From assembly GCF_038007465.1 (NCBI RefSeq), contig NZ_JBBOXF010000001.1, forward strand, positions 4,475,001-4,539,000: a stretch of DNA of 64,000 nucleotides. The letters are read 5' to 3'. The notes under the pieces were generated by a model. It was not told the origin of the DNA and ran no database searches. It was given only the letters and a program-made list of their open reading frames with translations. The stretch is from Sporosarcina sp. FSL K6-1508. GTDB taxonomy: Bacteria; Bacillota; Bacilli; Bacillales_A; Planococcaceae. Numbering within the stretch: position 1 is the first letter of the stretch; the number at the start of each line of letters is the position of its first letter. A program made the translations under genes and the position numbers. Below, in pieces: positions 26,599 to 35,396 of the stretch.

Positions 26599-28044
26599 TC
26601 ACCGCTCGTTCACTTTATTATGGATATAGCCGATTGCCATCTTCAGCTGATCATCATTTTTGCGGTCGTTGCGGAATTTTTCCGCTTTATCTTTCAATGT
26701 CGCGAAAAATAATCGGTCCATGGTGGAACCTTCTGCCACTTTTGCTTCTCCAAGAAAAGTCTCGACTGCTCGTGTGGTTGATTCATCAAAGAATCCGTCT
26801 GTCCGGGCAACGCTATAACTGAGACCTGTCAGCAATTTTTGCGCATAGGCGATATCTTCATGGTAATCACCTTCCATATAGGTCTCTGTAACGAGACGGA
26901 TGTGCTCGCTGAATAAATCATTTTGGACCACTTCCAAATCTTCTTTTACACCATTACCGTGAATCCATTTCTTTTTGGGGGTGAGCCATTTATGGGTCGA
27001 TAACTTCATTTCCCCGCCGTTTGTCAATTCCATTGTTTCTTGGACTGTCCCTTTTCCGAAACTCGTTGCGCCAATGATATAGCCCCTTTTCAAATCTTTC
27101 AATGCGGCGCTCATGACTTCACTCGCGGATGCACTGCCTTTATCCTGCAGTAGGACAACCGGCATCTTCTTTAATTTTTCATCATACGGAAACTTTTCGG
27201 AGTTCTCTGTAGCTAACGGCTCCAGGGTTCCAGCTGCGTCTTCCATATACGCAAACACCGTGTCTTTCTGAACTAGACTGCCTACGATACCGCCGACCGT
27301 ATGCAAGTAGCCACCGGGATTGCCGCGTACATCGATAATCAGTGACTGTGCTCCACCCTTAATAAGCTTGTTTGTCGCGTCCAACCATTCTTGTCGACTT
27401 TCATTGCCGAACATCGTAATCGATATGTAACCAATCTTCTGTCCGCGCTCTTCAATTATTTCAGTGGACACCGTCTTTACAGGAATACTGTCCCGTACGA
27501 CTGACAGTTCAATATGCTTATCCAAATCGGGCCTGAATATCGTCATGGAAACCGTAGTGCCTTTCTTGCCGCGGATACGCTGGACAACGTCTCCCAAAGA
27601 ATCTCCTTCAAGCCGCTTGCCGTCGATTCGGACAATTTCGTCATACGGTTGCAAACCAGCCTTTTCGGCAGGAGAACCTTTTACCGGAGCTACGATGATA
27701 TATTTCCCGTTCGATCGCGTAATTTCAGCGCCGATCCCGATACGCTCGCCAGCCAGTGATTCCCTATGGGCAGCTGCCTCGTCCTTTGACAGATACGTCG
27801 AATACGGATCGCCAATGACATCCGCCATGCCGCGAAGCGCCCCTTCAACCAATAGGTCCTTATCTACCGGATATACGCCTTTCTCTTTGATGACGTCGAA
27901 CGCCTCATCGATAACAGGAAACGAACTTAACGTCCCTCCTTCTGACTTTACTTTCCCTTCTCCTGCACAACCATCCAGCAGAAGAAAGACTACCGTCGCC
28001 AAAGCGGCCAGTATGACAAATAACAAAAACCGGCTTCTCTGCAT
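26599..28044 (-). CDS. ctpB: carboxy-terminal processing serine protease CtpB
   Basis: 481 residues: an N-terminal membrane anchor (about 3-22), PDZ domain (about 90-175, with KGSPAEKAGLQPYDEIVRI), S41 protease domain with catalytic serine in DKGSASASEVM and lysine in SFGKGTVQE, and a C-terminal peptidoglycan-binding domain (SYSVARTDGFFDE). B. subtilis CtpB cleaves SpoIVFA to trigger sigma-K activation in sporulation. ATG 28044 is set by GGAGGAGGGG; the longer frame to 28092 is unsupported. LLLDGC resembles a lipobox, but Asp at -2 is unusual, so lipidation is uncertain. Synteny with minJ and ftsX agrees with B. subtilis. Confidence 0.92.
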   Translation of the reverse strand: MQRSRFLLFVILAALATVVFLLLDGCAGEGKVKSEGGTLSSFPVIDEAFDVIKEKGVYPVDKDLLVEGALRGMADVIGDPYSTYLSKDEAAAHRESLAGERIGIGAEITRSNGKYIIVAPVKGSPAEKAGLQPYDEIVRIDGKRLEGDSLGDVVQRIRGKKGTTVSMTIFRPDLDKHIELSVVRDSIPVKTVSTEIIEERGQKIGYISITMFGNESRQEWLDATNKLIKGGAQSLIIDVRGNPGGYLHTVGGIVGSLVQKDTVFAYMEDAAGTLEPLATENSEKFPYDEKLKKMPVVLLQDKGSASASEVMSAALKDLKRGYIIGATSFGKGTVQETMELTNGGEMKLSTHKWLTPKKKWIHGNGVKEDLEVVQNDLFSEHIRLVTETYMEGDYHEDIAYAQKLLTGLSYSVARTDGFFDESTTRAVETFLGEAKVAEGSTMDRLFFATLKDKAEKFRNDRKNDDQLKMAIGYIHNKVNER

Positions 28045-28116
28045 AATGCAATGTCCCCTCCTCCGTCCATTATATGAACAGAAAAGGAACATTACGACAG
28101 CAGAGAACCGGCTTAC

Positions 28117-28698
28117 TCAATCTAAATTCTTAACAAGCGTCTTTATCCTTTTTTCATCCATCGGCCCAACAATCTTCTGACTGATTTTCCCGTCAGTGCC
28201 AATCAGGAATGTCGTCGGTATCGGAAGAATTTGATAGTCCTTCATGACGGTACCTTCTTTATCCAACGGGACTGGGAATGTCAATTTGTAGGCGGCGATG
28301 AATTCCTTAACCCCTTTAATGCCCCGCTTCTCCTCCGTCGTTAAATTGACAGCAATAATTTCAACATTATCGGCCTCTTTATATTTTTTATAGTATTTTT
28401 GCATATGGGGCATTTCTGCCTTACATGGCCCACACCAGGATGCCCAGAAATTTAACATTACTTTTTTACCCTTCAAATCCGAAAGCTTAACCACATCTCC
28501 CGAAAGTGTGGATAATTCAAAGTCTGGAGGGATTGAACCTTTTTCCAATCCGGGCTCTTCTTCCAATGAACTAAAATCTGCACCGATTAGAAATTCATCA
28601 ATAGGTTTCGGTTTATCTAAATTCGATTTCACCATAATAGCAACCATCGACCCGATAAGTAGTACTGCTAAAATGAATCCAAGTGTTTTCTTACTCAT
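28117..28698 (-). CDS. TlpA/ResA-like membrane-anchored thiol-disulfide oxidoreductase
   Basis: 193 residues with an N-terminal membrane anchor (about 4-23). A TlpA-type thioredoxin domain carries ASWCGPCKAEMP near residues 88-99 and the cis-proline in LPIPTTFLI. Such proteins face outside and reduce or oxidise cysteines during cytochrome c maturation or sporulation. ResA of B. subtilis has CEPC; here it is CGPC, so I do not name it resA. The ATG at 28698 has GGGGGG upstream and overlaps the stop of the preceding membrane-protein gene by 4 bases (ATGA), so the two are coupled. Confidence 0.87.
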   Translation of the reverse strand: MSKKTLGFILAVLLIGSMVAIMVKSNLDKPKPIDEFLIGADFSSLEEEPGLEKGSIPPDFELSTLSGDVVKLSDLKGKKVMLNFWASWCGPCKAEMPHMQKYYKKYKEADNVEIIAVNLTTEEKRGIKGVKEFIAAYKLTFPVPLDKEGTVMKDYQILPIPTTFLIGTDGKISQKIVGPMDEKRIKTLVKNLD

Positions 28699-29339
28699 AG
28701 TGATTCCCCCCAATCTAACTTCCGTGCATACATTACTGAAAAAAAGAGTCCGATGAATAAGGTTGAAATAAGCGGTGTCTGAATAAACCCTTCCGGTTGA
28801 ATAGCGGCAACAAAAATATGAACCGCCATGAACACCCAGGCAAGCTGAAGCGGCCAATTCCCCGTTTTCCGAATATTCATCCAGAAAAACACTGCGAACA
28901 CTGTAAATACGACAACGATCGTAACCTGTGCTATGATTTCGCCTTCATTCAACAAAACCATCATCACCTGAAACACCGCTTGGACTAAGACTGCGCCTGT
29001 AAATAGTGCAAGAAATCCCTCAGCACCAAGCCGCCCTTTCTTCAAGTCCCATAAAACCTTCCCGCCAATAAATAAGAGCCCCAAGTAAAACCCGACTGCT
29101 CCGCCGTGGAAATAAATGACGGCAAGAGGCGACCTAAGAATAGAACCAAAATCAGTAATAATGATACTCAATTTCCAAACGACTACCAAATAAAAGAATG
29201 CATCCCCTATGAGTTCCGCATGCTTTTTCCCGAAACGGAACCGGACTGCACTATATGCAATGGCGAACGCCACAATGAGAGCAATCCAAGACGATGGAAC
29301 ACTAAGGCTGCCTATGATGAAAAATTTGGTGACTGGCAT
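28695..29339 (-). CDS. integral membrane protein, weakly Lgt-like
   Basis: 214 residues with about seven membrane helices. No firm family. The pattern SWIALIVAFAIAYSAVRFRF, then VIYFHGGAVGFYLGLLF, recalls the N-terminal half of prolipoprotein diacylglyceryl transferase (Lgt), where an HGG motif is catalytic. Other Lgt motifs are not evident. It is translationally coupled to the TlpA-like gene by a 4-base overlap, so a joint role in envelope redox or lipoprotein handling is possible (inference). The ATG at 29339 follows AAGGAG at 10 bases. Confidence 0.55.
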   Translation of the reverse strand: MPVTKFFIIGSLSVPSSWIALIVAFAIAYSAVRFRFGKKHAELIGDAFFYLVVVWKLSIIITDFGSILRSPLAVIYFHGGAVGFYLGLLFIGGKVLWDLKKGRLGAEGFLALFTGAVLVQAVFQVMMVLLNEGEIIAQVTIVVVFTVFAVFFWMNIRKTGNWPLQLAWVFMAVHIFVAAIQPEGFIQTPLISTLFIGLFFSVMYARKLDWGESL

Positions 29340-29422
29340 CCACGCATGACTCCTTCAACACTTAATAGCATTATCGTATCCAAAAATAGCTCCGAAAGCC
29401 ATCTTTCTAGTCGCAGGAAGAA

Positions 29423-29454
29423 CAAAAAAATCCGCCTCAGTCTTGAGGCGGACA
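29423..29454 (-). terminator. terminator after the M23 hydrolase gene
   Basis: On the minus strand, TCCGCCTCA pairs with TGAGGCGGA around AGAC, then seven T's, 7 bases below the stop. Confidence 0.92.
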
Positions 29455-29461
29455 CAATTAG

Positions 29462-30766
29462 TTAGAAAGAAACATAGCGCAGCGGATTCACGGCACTCGG
29501 TCCGGATGCTGACCAGCTTCCTATGTGCATTTCAAAATGAAGGTGAGGCCCGGTCGAGGCGCCAGTAGTTCCAATATTTCCGATGTACTGCCCTTTGGCG
29601 ACATGCTGTCCAACGCTAGTGCTGACTTTTGATAGATGAGCATATACCGTAGTAAAAATCTGCCCGTCAAACGAGTGAGTCACCATGATGACATTGCCGT
29701 AAGTGCCCATTGGACCTGCGTGAGAAACTACACCGTCTCCTGCCGCCACAACTGGCGTTCCAGTACTATTCGCAATGTCAGCACCACGGTGCTGCCTGCT
29801 CGTTCCATAGATCGGATGCATTCTCCATCCGAATGATGACGTGTACGTTCCAGATGCAGGTTTCGTCCATGTTCCGCTTGAAACGGGCGGAACATAAGAT
29901 GATGAACTGCCACTGTTTTGTCTGTCTTTCGCTGCTTTTGCTGCCGCTGCTTTACGTGCAATTTCTGCTTGACGCGCAATTTCAGCTATACGTTTCTGTT
30001 CTGACGCAATTTTCCCTGCAACTTCTTTACTTACTTCGTGCGTTTCATGAAGATCAGACTCAAGCTTAACTTTTTCACTCGTTAATTTCTTTTGTTCTGC
30101 TTCTAGTTGGTCAATCAATTTATTCTTATCAGATTTCTGTGCTAGTAGAGATGCTCTTAGTTTTTGAAGCTCTTTTTTACTCGCTTCTTGCTCAGCAAGT
30201 TTCGATTCAACAAGCGCTTTTTCTTTTTCAAGCTGCTCGATATCATTCGCTTGCTGCTCCATAATATTCCGGTCTGCATCCATTAAAGAATTGACAGCCG
30301 AAAAACGGTCTATGAAATCTGCAAAACTATTTGCCCCAAGAAGGACGTCAAGATAGTTAACTTGTCCGCCTTTTACCTGCATTGCGCGAACACGGTCACG
30401 CAACACTACATCACGCTCTTCAATTTTCTTTTCAAGATCAGCAATTGAAATTCGTAATGCATCGATTTCATCCGTTGTCTTATTTATCTCAGCAATGACA
30501 CGGTCAATCTGTGCATTGGATTCATTTATTTTAGCGTTGAGCGCAAGAATTTGATCCGTTATTTTTTCGATTTTTGTTTTTTTGACCTGAATTTCAGAGT
30601 CCTTTTTATTAATCCCTGTTTTCAATTCACTTTTTTTCATGTCGAGTATTTTCTGTTCTTTTTTCAGGTCCTCCAACGGGCTCGCCAAAACGCCCGTTCC
30701 ACTAATAATGGTGGACAGGAAAACAACCGCAATCGTACCTGACAGCAACTTTTTGTATCTAATCAA
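29462..30766 (-). CDS. secreted coiled-coil M23 murein endopeptidase, likely FtsEX effector
   Basis: 434 residues: signal peptide (1-28), long coiled coil (about 30-270), Ala/Lys-rich linker, and a C-terminal LytM/M23 domain (about 305-430). The zinc motifs are intact: HRGAD, YAHLS and HLHFEM, so it should cut peptidoglycan cross-bridges, unlike the degenerate activator EnvC. The coiled coil plus a position 34 bases after ftsX suggests it is the hydrolase gated by FtsEX, as PcsB and CwlO are in other Firmicutes. It starts with TTG at 30766 behind GGGGAACTGGGAAG. The family is secure; the FtsEX partnership is inferred. Confidence 0.88.
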   Translation of the reverse strand: MIRYKKLLSGTIAVVFLSTIISGTGVLASPLEDLKKEQKILDMKKSELKTGINKKDSEIQVKKTKIEKITDQILALNAKINESNAQIDRVIAEINKTTDEIDALRISIADLEKKIEERDVVLRDRVRAMQVKGGQVNYLDVLLGANSFADFIDRFSAVNSLMDADRNIMEQQANDIEQLEKEKALVESKLAEQEASKKELQKLRASLLAQKSDKNKLIDQLEAEQKKLTSEKVKLESDLHETHEVSKEVAGKIASEQKRIAEIARQAEIARKAAAAKAAKDRQNSGSSSSYVPPVSSGTWTKPASGTYTSSFGWRMHPIYGTSRQHRGADIANSTGTPVVAAGDGVVSHAGPMGTYGNVIMVTHSFDGQIFTTVYAHLSKVSTSVGQHVAKGQYIGNIGTTGASTGPHLHFEMHIGSWSASGPSAVNPLRYVSF

Positions 30767-30800
30767 CTTCCCAGTTCCCCTTTCACACTCTATCGATCAT

Positions 30801-31685
30801 TCATACCTTAAGGAATTTGCGCACAGACATAAAGCTGCCCCACACACCTATAAAGATTCCCATGAATAGGATTAGTCCATTCAGCTGAAAAATGAATGGT
30901 GTCGCGTTAAGTAATTGGAATAGTTCTCCCTGCAATTTCGGTTCCCAATGTTCGAATAGCTTGAAATAGGATATAGAAATGATGAGCATCGGGGCAATTG
31001 CGCCCAGAATGCCGAGCCACATTCCTTCCAATAAAAACGGAATACGCACGAAGTTGTTCGTCGCTCCGACTAATTTCATGATTTCAATTTCTCTTTTTCT
31101 GGCAACGATTGTTATACGGATCGTGTTTGAAATAAGGAACATCGCCGTAAATAACAATGCCAATATTAAGACAAGACCAATGTTGCGGCTTGTGTTTAAT
31201 ACTTTGAAGAGTTTTTCCAATTTTTCTTCACCGTACACGACCTCATATGTATAGTCGTATGTATCGATTTTCTTTGCAAGAGTAGCAGTCTGCTGTGGAT
31301 CTTTCGCTTTTACATACAGCGCATCGCCAAGCGGGTTGCTCTGTTTATATAAACTAAGTTCATCACCGAATGATTTAATCATCTTGTCCAACTCTTCGTC
31401 CCGCGACGAATAGACTACTTCGATTATTCCTTCTGTCGAACGGACTTTCTCTACTAACCCTTTAATTGCTGCCTTGTCTGCTGCAGGATCAGCAACGACT
31501 TTAATTTCCACGTCATTCTCAATACTTTGCGCCAGTTCGTTTAAATTCATCATAATCACGATGAATACACCTACAAGTAGGAGAGTAACAGTAACGGCAC
31601 TGACGGATGCAAATGTCATCCAGCTATTACGGCGAATGCTTTTGAAACTTTCGCGTACATGCCGGCCGAATGTTCTAGCCTTCAT
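30801..31685 (-). CDS. ftsX: cell-division ABC transporter permease FtsX
   Basis: 294 residues: cytosolic N-terminus, TM1 (about 23-45), a large extracellular loop (about 46-165) and three further helices (about 172-194, 223-245, 262-284). REIEIMKLVGATNNFVRIPF is the conserved cytosolic loop contacting FtsE. The loop would gate a peptidoglycan hydrolase outside the cell. The start at 31685 is set by GGAGGTGAG; it overlaps ftsE by 11 bases. Confidence 0.95.
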   Translation of the reverse strand: MKARTFGRHVRESFKSIRRNSWMTFASVSAVTVTLLLVGVFIVIMMNLNELAQSIENDVEIKVVADPAADKAAIKGLVEKVRSTEGIIEVVYSSRDEELDKMIKSFGDELSLYKQSNPLGDALYVKAKDPQQTATLAKKIDTYDYTYEVVYGEEKLEKLFKVLNTSRNIGLVLILALLFTAMFLISNTIRITIVARKREIEIMKLVGATNNFVRIPFLLEGMWLGILGAIAPMLIISISYFKLFEHWEPKLQGELFQLLNATPFIFQLNGLILFMGIFIGVWGSFMSVRKFLKV

Positions 31686-32358
31686 TGTACTCACCTCCGT
31701 ACTCATCACGGGTGATCAGGCCGCCTTCTATCGCAATGACACGGTGTCTTATTGTATTAACAATTTCCCTATTATGGGTGGCCATGACAATCGTCGTACC
31801 ACGAGCATTGATCTGTTCGAAGATCCTCATGATCTCCCATGATGTTTCAGGGTCAAGATTTCCTGTCGGTTCATCCGCAATGACAACTTTCGGTACATTG
31901 ACGATTGACCTTGCTATGGAGACACGCTGCTCTTCTCCGCCTGACAGTTCGTTCGGGAACATCCGCGCCTTTTGTGTAAGTCCGACAAGTCCCAGGACAT
32001 CATTCACCTTTTTGCGAATCTCTGCCGGCGACTCCTCGATTACTTCGAGTGCAAACGCTACATTCTCGTAAACATTCAATTTCGGTAGTAGCTTGAAGTC
32101 TTGAAATACGACACCAATCTGTCTGCGTAAATAAGGTACACGTTTATTACGCAATGTTGCAAGATTTATGCCGTTAATAATAATATCTCCGCTAGTTGGC
32201 ACTTCTTCACGATACATCATTTTAATGAACGTTGACTTACCGGCACCACTTGGACCGACCACATAAACGAATTCGCCGCGGTCAATTTCGATGTTAATGC
32301 CATTTGCTGCAACGACACCGTTCGGGTACTTTTTGTAGACATTTTTCATCACAATCAT
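31675..32358 (-). CDS. ftsE: cell-division ABC ATPase FtsE
   Basis: 227 residues. Walker A GPSGAGKST at about 35-43, Q-loop VFQDFKLL, signature LSGGEEQR, Walker B VVIADEPTGNLD and the switch histidine in MATHNRE. Powers FtsX to control wall hydrolysis during growth, division or sporulation. Start behind AGGTGG. First gene of ftsE-ftsX-M23. Confidence 0.96.
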   Translation of the reverse strand: MIVMKNVYKKYPNGVVAANGINIEIDRGEFVYVVGPSGAGKSTFIKMMYREEVPTSGDIIINGINLATLRNKRVPYLRRQIGVVFQDFKLLPKLNVYENVAFALEVIEESPAEIRKKVNDVLGLVGLTQKARMFPNELSGGEEQRVSIARSIVNVPKVVIADEPTGNLDPETSWEIMRIFEQINARGTTIVMATHNREIVNTIRHRVIAIEGGLITRDEYGGEYNEG

Positions 32359-32406
32359 TCTAAAACCACCTGAATATTTTTATCTCTCTTTTTTTCCAAC
32401 AGCCCC

Positions 32407-32415
32407 ATTATAACA
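32407..32415 (-). promoter_or_regulatory. extended -10 promoter for ftsEX
   Basis: On the minus strand TGTTATAAT: a perfect TATAAT with an upstream TG extension, about 50 bases before ftsE. The -35 region (ATACTT) is poor, as is common with extended -10 promoters. Confidence 0.6.
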
Positions 32416-32645
32416 TGATTCGTCTTTCTAAGTATTACAGTTGTGTTTCATTTAAATCATGAATATAACGTTGGTAAACATAGTTGATAGTACCATTGGC
32501 ATAACAGGGCTATAAGATCAAAAGACCGACTTACTTGTTTGTATTCGACCTTTTAGGGGTAATTCCTCTATTACAATTTGAAATATTGGTTGATTTTATC
32601 AGAAACAAAGGGGTGCTGTCGAACTTTGAGGATGCTAGTGCGAAG

Positions 32646-33515
32646 TCAGGGCAATTCCGAAGTTAGTCATGGCACCGGCGTGAAGTCAGGGCTTTCTTGA
32701 AGTTAGTCATGGCCCGGCTACAGTTTGTCAGGGCAATTCCAAAGTTAGTCATGGCAGCGACGCGAAGTCAGGGCTTTCTTAGAGTTAGTCATGGCCCGGC
32801 TGCGGATGGTCAGGGCAATTCCGAAGTTAGTCATGGCACCGGCGTGAAGTCACGGCTTTCTTGGAGTTAGTCATGGCTCGACTGCAGATGGTCAGGGCAA
32901 TTCCGAAGTTAGTCATGGCCCGGCGCGAAGTCATGGCTTTCTTAGAGTTAGTCATGGCCCGGCTACGGTTTGTCAGGGCAATTTCGAAGTTAGTCATGGT
33001 ACCGACGCGAAGTCAGAGCTTTCTTAGAGTTAGTCATGGCCCGGCTGCAGATGGTCAGGGCAACTCCGAAGTTAGTCATGGCGCCGGCGCGAAGTCAGGG
33101 CTTTCCTAGAGTTAGTCAGGGCTCGACTGCGGTTTGTCAGGGAAATCGCGAAGTTAGTCATGGCACCAGCGTGAAGTCACGGCTTTCTTGGAGTTAGTCA
33201 GGGCTAGACTGCAGATGGTCAGGGCAATTCCAAAGTTAGTCATGGCACCGACGCGAAGTCATGGCTTTCTTAGAGTTAGTCATGGCTCGACTGCAGATGG
33301 TCAGGGCAATTCCGAAGTTAGTCACGGCAACTCCGAAGTTAGTCATGGCGCCGGCGCGAAGTCAGGGCTTTCTTAGAGTTAGTCATGGCTCGACTGCAGA
33401 TGGTCAGGGCAATTCCGAAGTTAGTCATGGCGCCGGCGTGAAGTCAGGACAATCCTAGAGTTAGTCATGGCTCGACTGCAGTTTGTCAGGGGAATCGCGA
33501 AGTTAGTCATGGCTC
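32646..33515 (-). repeat. word array C: GTCATGGC/GTCAGGGC words, 82-bp superunit
   Basis: About 42 words. TTAGTCATGGC alternates with GAAGTCAGGGC or TTTGTCAGGGC. Word starts at 32646, 32667, 32686, 32707, 32728, 32749, 32768 give gaps of 21, 19, 21, 21, 21, 19: the same 82-bp superperiod as array B, with the 19-bp gap again after a TTAGTCATGGC word. The sequence between words differs from array B (CCGGCGTGAA, AATTCCGAA). Confidence 0.93.
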
Positions 33516-33546
33516 CGTCAACTCAACGTCACTGAAATTTAAACGC

Positions 33547-33584
33547 AAAAAAACCGCTGCCAGACATTTGTCCAGCAACGGTTT
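33547..33584 (-). terminator. terminator of cccB
   Basis: On the minus strand, AAACCGTTGCTGGACA pairs with TGTCTGGCAGCGGTTT, then T's. It begins 11 bases below the stop. Confidence 0.92.
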
Positions 33585-33595
33585 CGTTGTAGTGC

Positions 33596-33937
33596 TTATT
33601 TTTTCTCAGAAAGCCATTTTGCTACTGCGTCTGCTTCTGCACCCTTAATAAGACCAGGTGGCATACTGCCGCGACCGTTGATAATTACGTCATGGATTTC
33701 TGTTTCAGACAAACGGTCACCAACTTGTGAAAGATCTGGGCCCATTCCACCTTTAAGGTCTAGGTTTCCGCCGTGACATGATACACAGCTAGTTTGCACC
33801 ACTTTTTCCGGGTCAACAGACGCTGTATCATTTCCTGTTGTACCAGTAGTCGTGTCTTTGTCTTTTGCTTTATCGCCGCCACATGCCCCAAGGACAAGAA
33901 CAGCTCCAAGCATTACTGCCAAAAGTTTGTTTTTCAT
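33596..33937 (-). CDS. cccB: cytochrome c-551 lipoprotein CccB
   Basis: 113 residues. The lipoprotein signal peptide ends VLGACGG (lipidated Cys about 19). After a Thr/Asp-rich linker comes a one-haem domain with CVSCHGG (haem attachment) and a methionine ligand in GRGSMPPG. It is a membrane-tethered electron carrier on the outer face of the membrane. ATG 33937 is fixed by AGGAGGTAAGAAA. In B. subtilis cccB also sits near ftsEX. Confidence 0.93.
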   Translation of the reverse strand: MKNKLLAVMLGAVLVLGACGGDKAKDKDTTTGTTGNDTASVDPEKVVQTSCVSCHGGNLDLKGGMGPDLSQVGDRLSETEIHDVIINGRGSMPPGLIKGAEADAVAKWLSEKK

Positions 33938-34207
33938 TTTCTTACCTCCTATTTTGAAATTGTGTACTGCCTTCCTAAGTATAACAAAACGATATACATT
34001 TAAATCATTTAGGGATTGCCCTAAATTCTTCAAACCGATGACAAATGCCGTCCTCTCAACCCCCATCACACTTTGTCTCAACTTTGTGAACGTGGTTATG
34101 ACAGCCGTATCAGACAACCAAACGCTTTAATTGTGCTACTTCCTTTACTATACACATATCTGGTGCCAACAAAACATCTTAGACAATATTACCATTTTCA
34201 CCTTATA

Positions 34208-34240
34208 CAAAAAAAGAAAAAGCGCACCGAAGTGCACTTC
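34208..34240 (-). terminator. terminator of secA-prfB
   Basis: On the minus strand, AGTGCAC-TTCG-GTGCGCT followed by TTTTCTTTTTTT, 17 bases below the prfB stop. Confidence 0.85.
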
Positions 34241-34256
34241 TCTCCAAAACAGTCGA

Positions 34257-35361
34257 TTACGAAATGCGTGAGCGCAAGAAAGCATTGATGAATAAGTCAA
34301 TTTCTCCGTCCATAACTGCACTGACGTTTCCTGTTTCTGCACTCGTCCGGTGATCTTTCACCATGGAATACGGGTGGAAAACGTATGAACGGATCTGGCT
34401 TCCCCAACCAATTTCTTTTTGATCTCCACGAATTTCAAGAAGACGTGCTTCCTCTTCTTCGACTCTGATTTGGTAAATCTTCGCTTTCAATAAATTGATA
34501 GCGCGATCACGGTTTTTAATCTGCGAACGTTCTGTCTGACATGTAACAATTGCGCCAGTCGGTAAATGCGTCATACGGACTGCAGAATCTGTCGTATTGA
34601 CGTGCTGTCCGCCGGCACCGCTTGAACGGTACGTGTCAATTTTAACATCTTCCATTTTCAGGTCAATGTCGACTTCGCCTTCAAATTCTGGCATTACTTC
34701 AATTGAAGAAAATGACGTATGGCGTCGGCCTGATGAATCAAATGGCGAAATCCGTACGAGACGGTGAACACCTTTTTCTGCTTTTAAATAGCCATATGCG
34801 TTATGTCCTTTAATCGACAGCGTCACAGACTTCACGCCAGCTTCATCCCCAGCTTGGTAATCGAGTGTTTCGACTTTGAAGCCGCGGTGTTCTGCCCAGC
34901 GTGTGTACATGCGAAGCAGCATGGATGCCCAGTCCTGGGATTCCGTACCGCCTGCGCCTGAGTGAAGTTCAAGAACTGCGTTATTGCTGTCAAATTCATC
35001 ACTGAGTAGCATTTGCAGTTCAAATGCATCTAGTTTACCTTTGAATGCTTTCAAATCTGCGCCAAGTTCTTCTTGCATTTCAGCATCGTTTTCTTCGCGC
35101 AACAGTTCAAGTGTCATCTCTAAGTTTTCCTGTTCATCAGTTAATTCCGTATACTCGCCGACTACGTCTTTTAACGCATTCGACTCGGAAATTACTTTTT
35201 GCGCGCTGTCCTGGTTATCCCAGAATCCCGGCTCTAGCATTGTTTCATCTAACTCTTGAATTCGTGCCTCTTTGTTTTCTAAGTCAAAGAGACCCCCTAA
35301 AGTCCGCTAATTTCTTAGCTGATTTGTCAAGCTCGTTGCGTACATCGGATAATTCCATCAT
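34257..35361 (-). CDS. prfB: peptide chain release factor 2, with programmed +1 frameshift
   Basis: Recognises UGA and UAA stops. Translated in two frames: 25 codons from ATG 35361 (MMELSDVRNELD) to CTT, then +1 after CTT so that TGA is bypassed and reading continues LDLENKEARIQELDET. Total 367 residues, normal for RF2. The GGQ motif (SSGAGGQHVNTTDS) and the anticodon-like SPF (RISPFDSSGRR) are intact. The first of two adjacent ATGs is chosen because AGGAGG lies 8 bases upstream; starting at 35358 gives 366 residues. It lies 35 bases after secA on the same strand. Confidence 0.97.
35283..35298 (-). other. RF2 programmed frameshift site
   Basis: On the minus strand AGGGGG-TCT-CTT-TGA-C: an internal Shine-Dalgarno (35298-35293), slippery CTT (35289-35287) and the UGA (35286-35284). 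The organisation equals the classic AGGGGGTATCTTTGAC. Low RF2 favours the frameshift, giving autoregulation. Confidence 0.96.
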
Positions 35362-35396
35362 AATAGTTTCCTCCTGAATTTGGGTTGCCCGGCTGC

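Larger units (their letters stand above)
32359..33595. other. 1.24-kb gene-free region
   Basis: Between cccB and ftsE, both minus strand. It holds the ftsE promoter (-10 at 32407-32412), a ~200-bp AT-rich stretch without pattern I can assign, word array C (32646-33515), and the cccB terminator (33547-33584). Confidence 0.8.

Noticed and set aside
28699..28857. 53-residue N-terminal extension of the TlpA-like protein
   Set aside because: It overlaps the preceding membrane-protein gene in another frame, and GGGGGG plus ATGA coupling mark 28698.
32861..33458. Open frames of 62-82 codons on the plus strand in array C
   Set aside because: They are periodic readings of the repeat words, without ribosome-binding sites.
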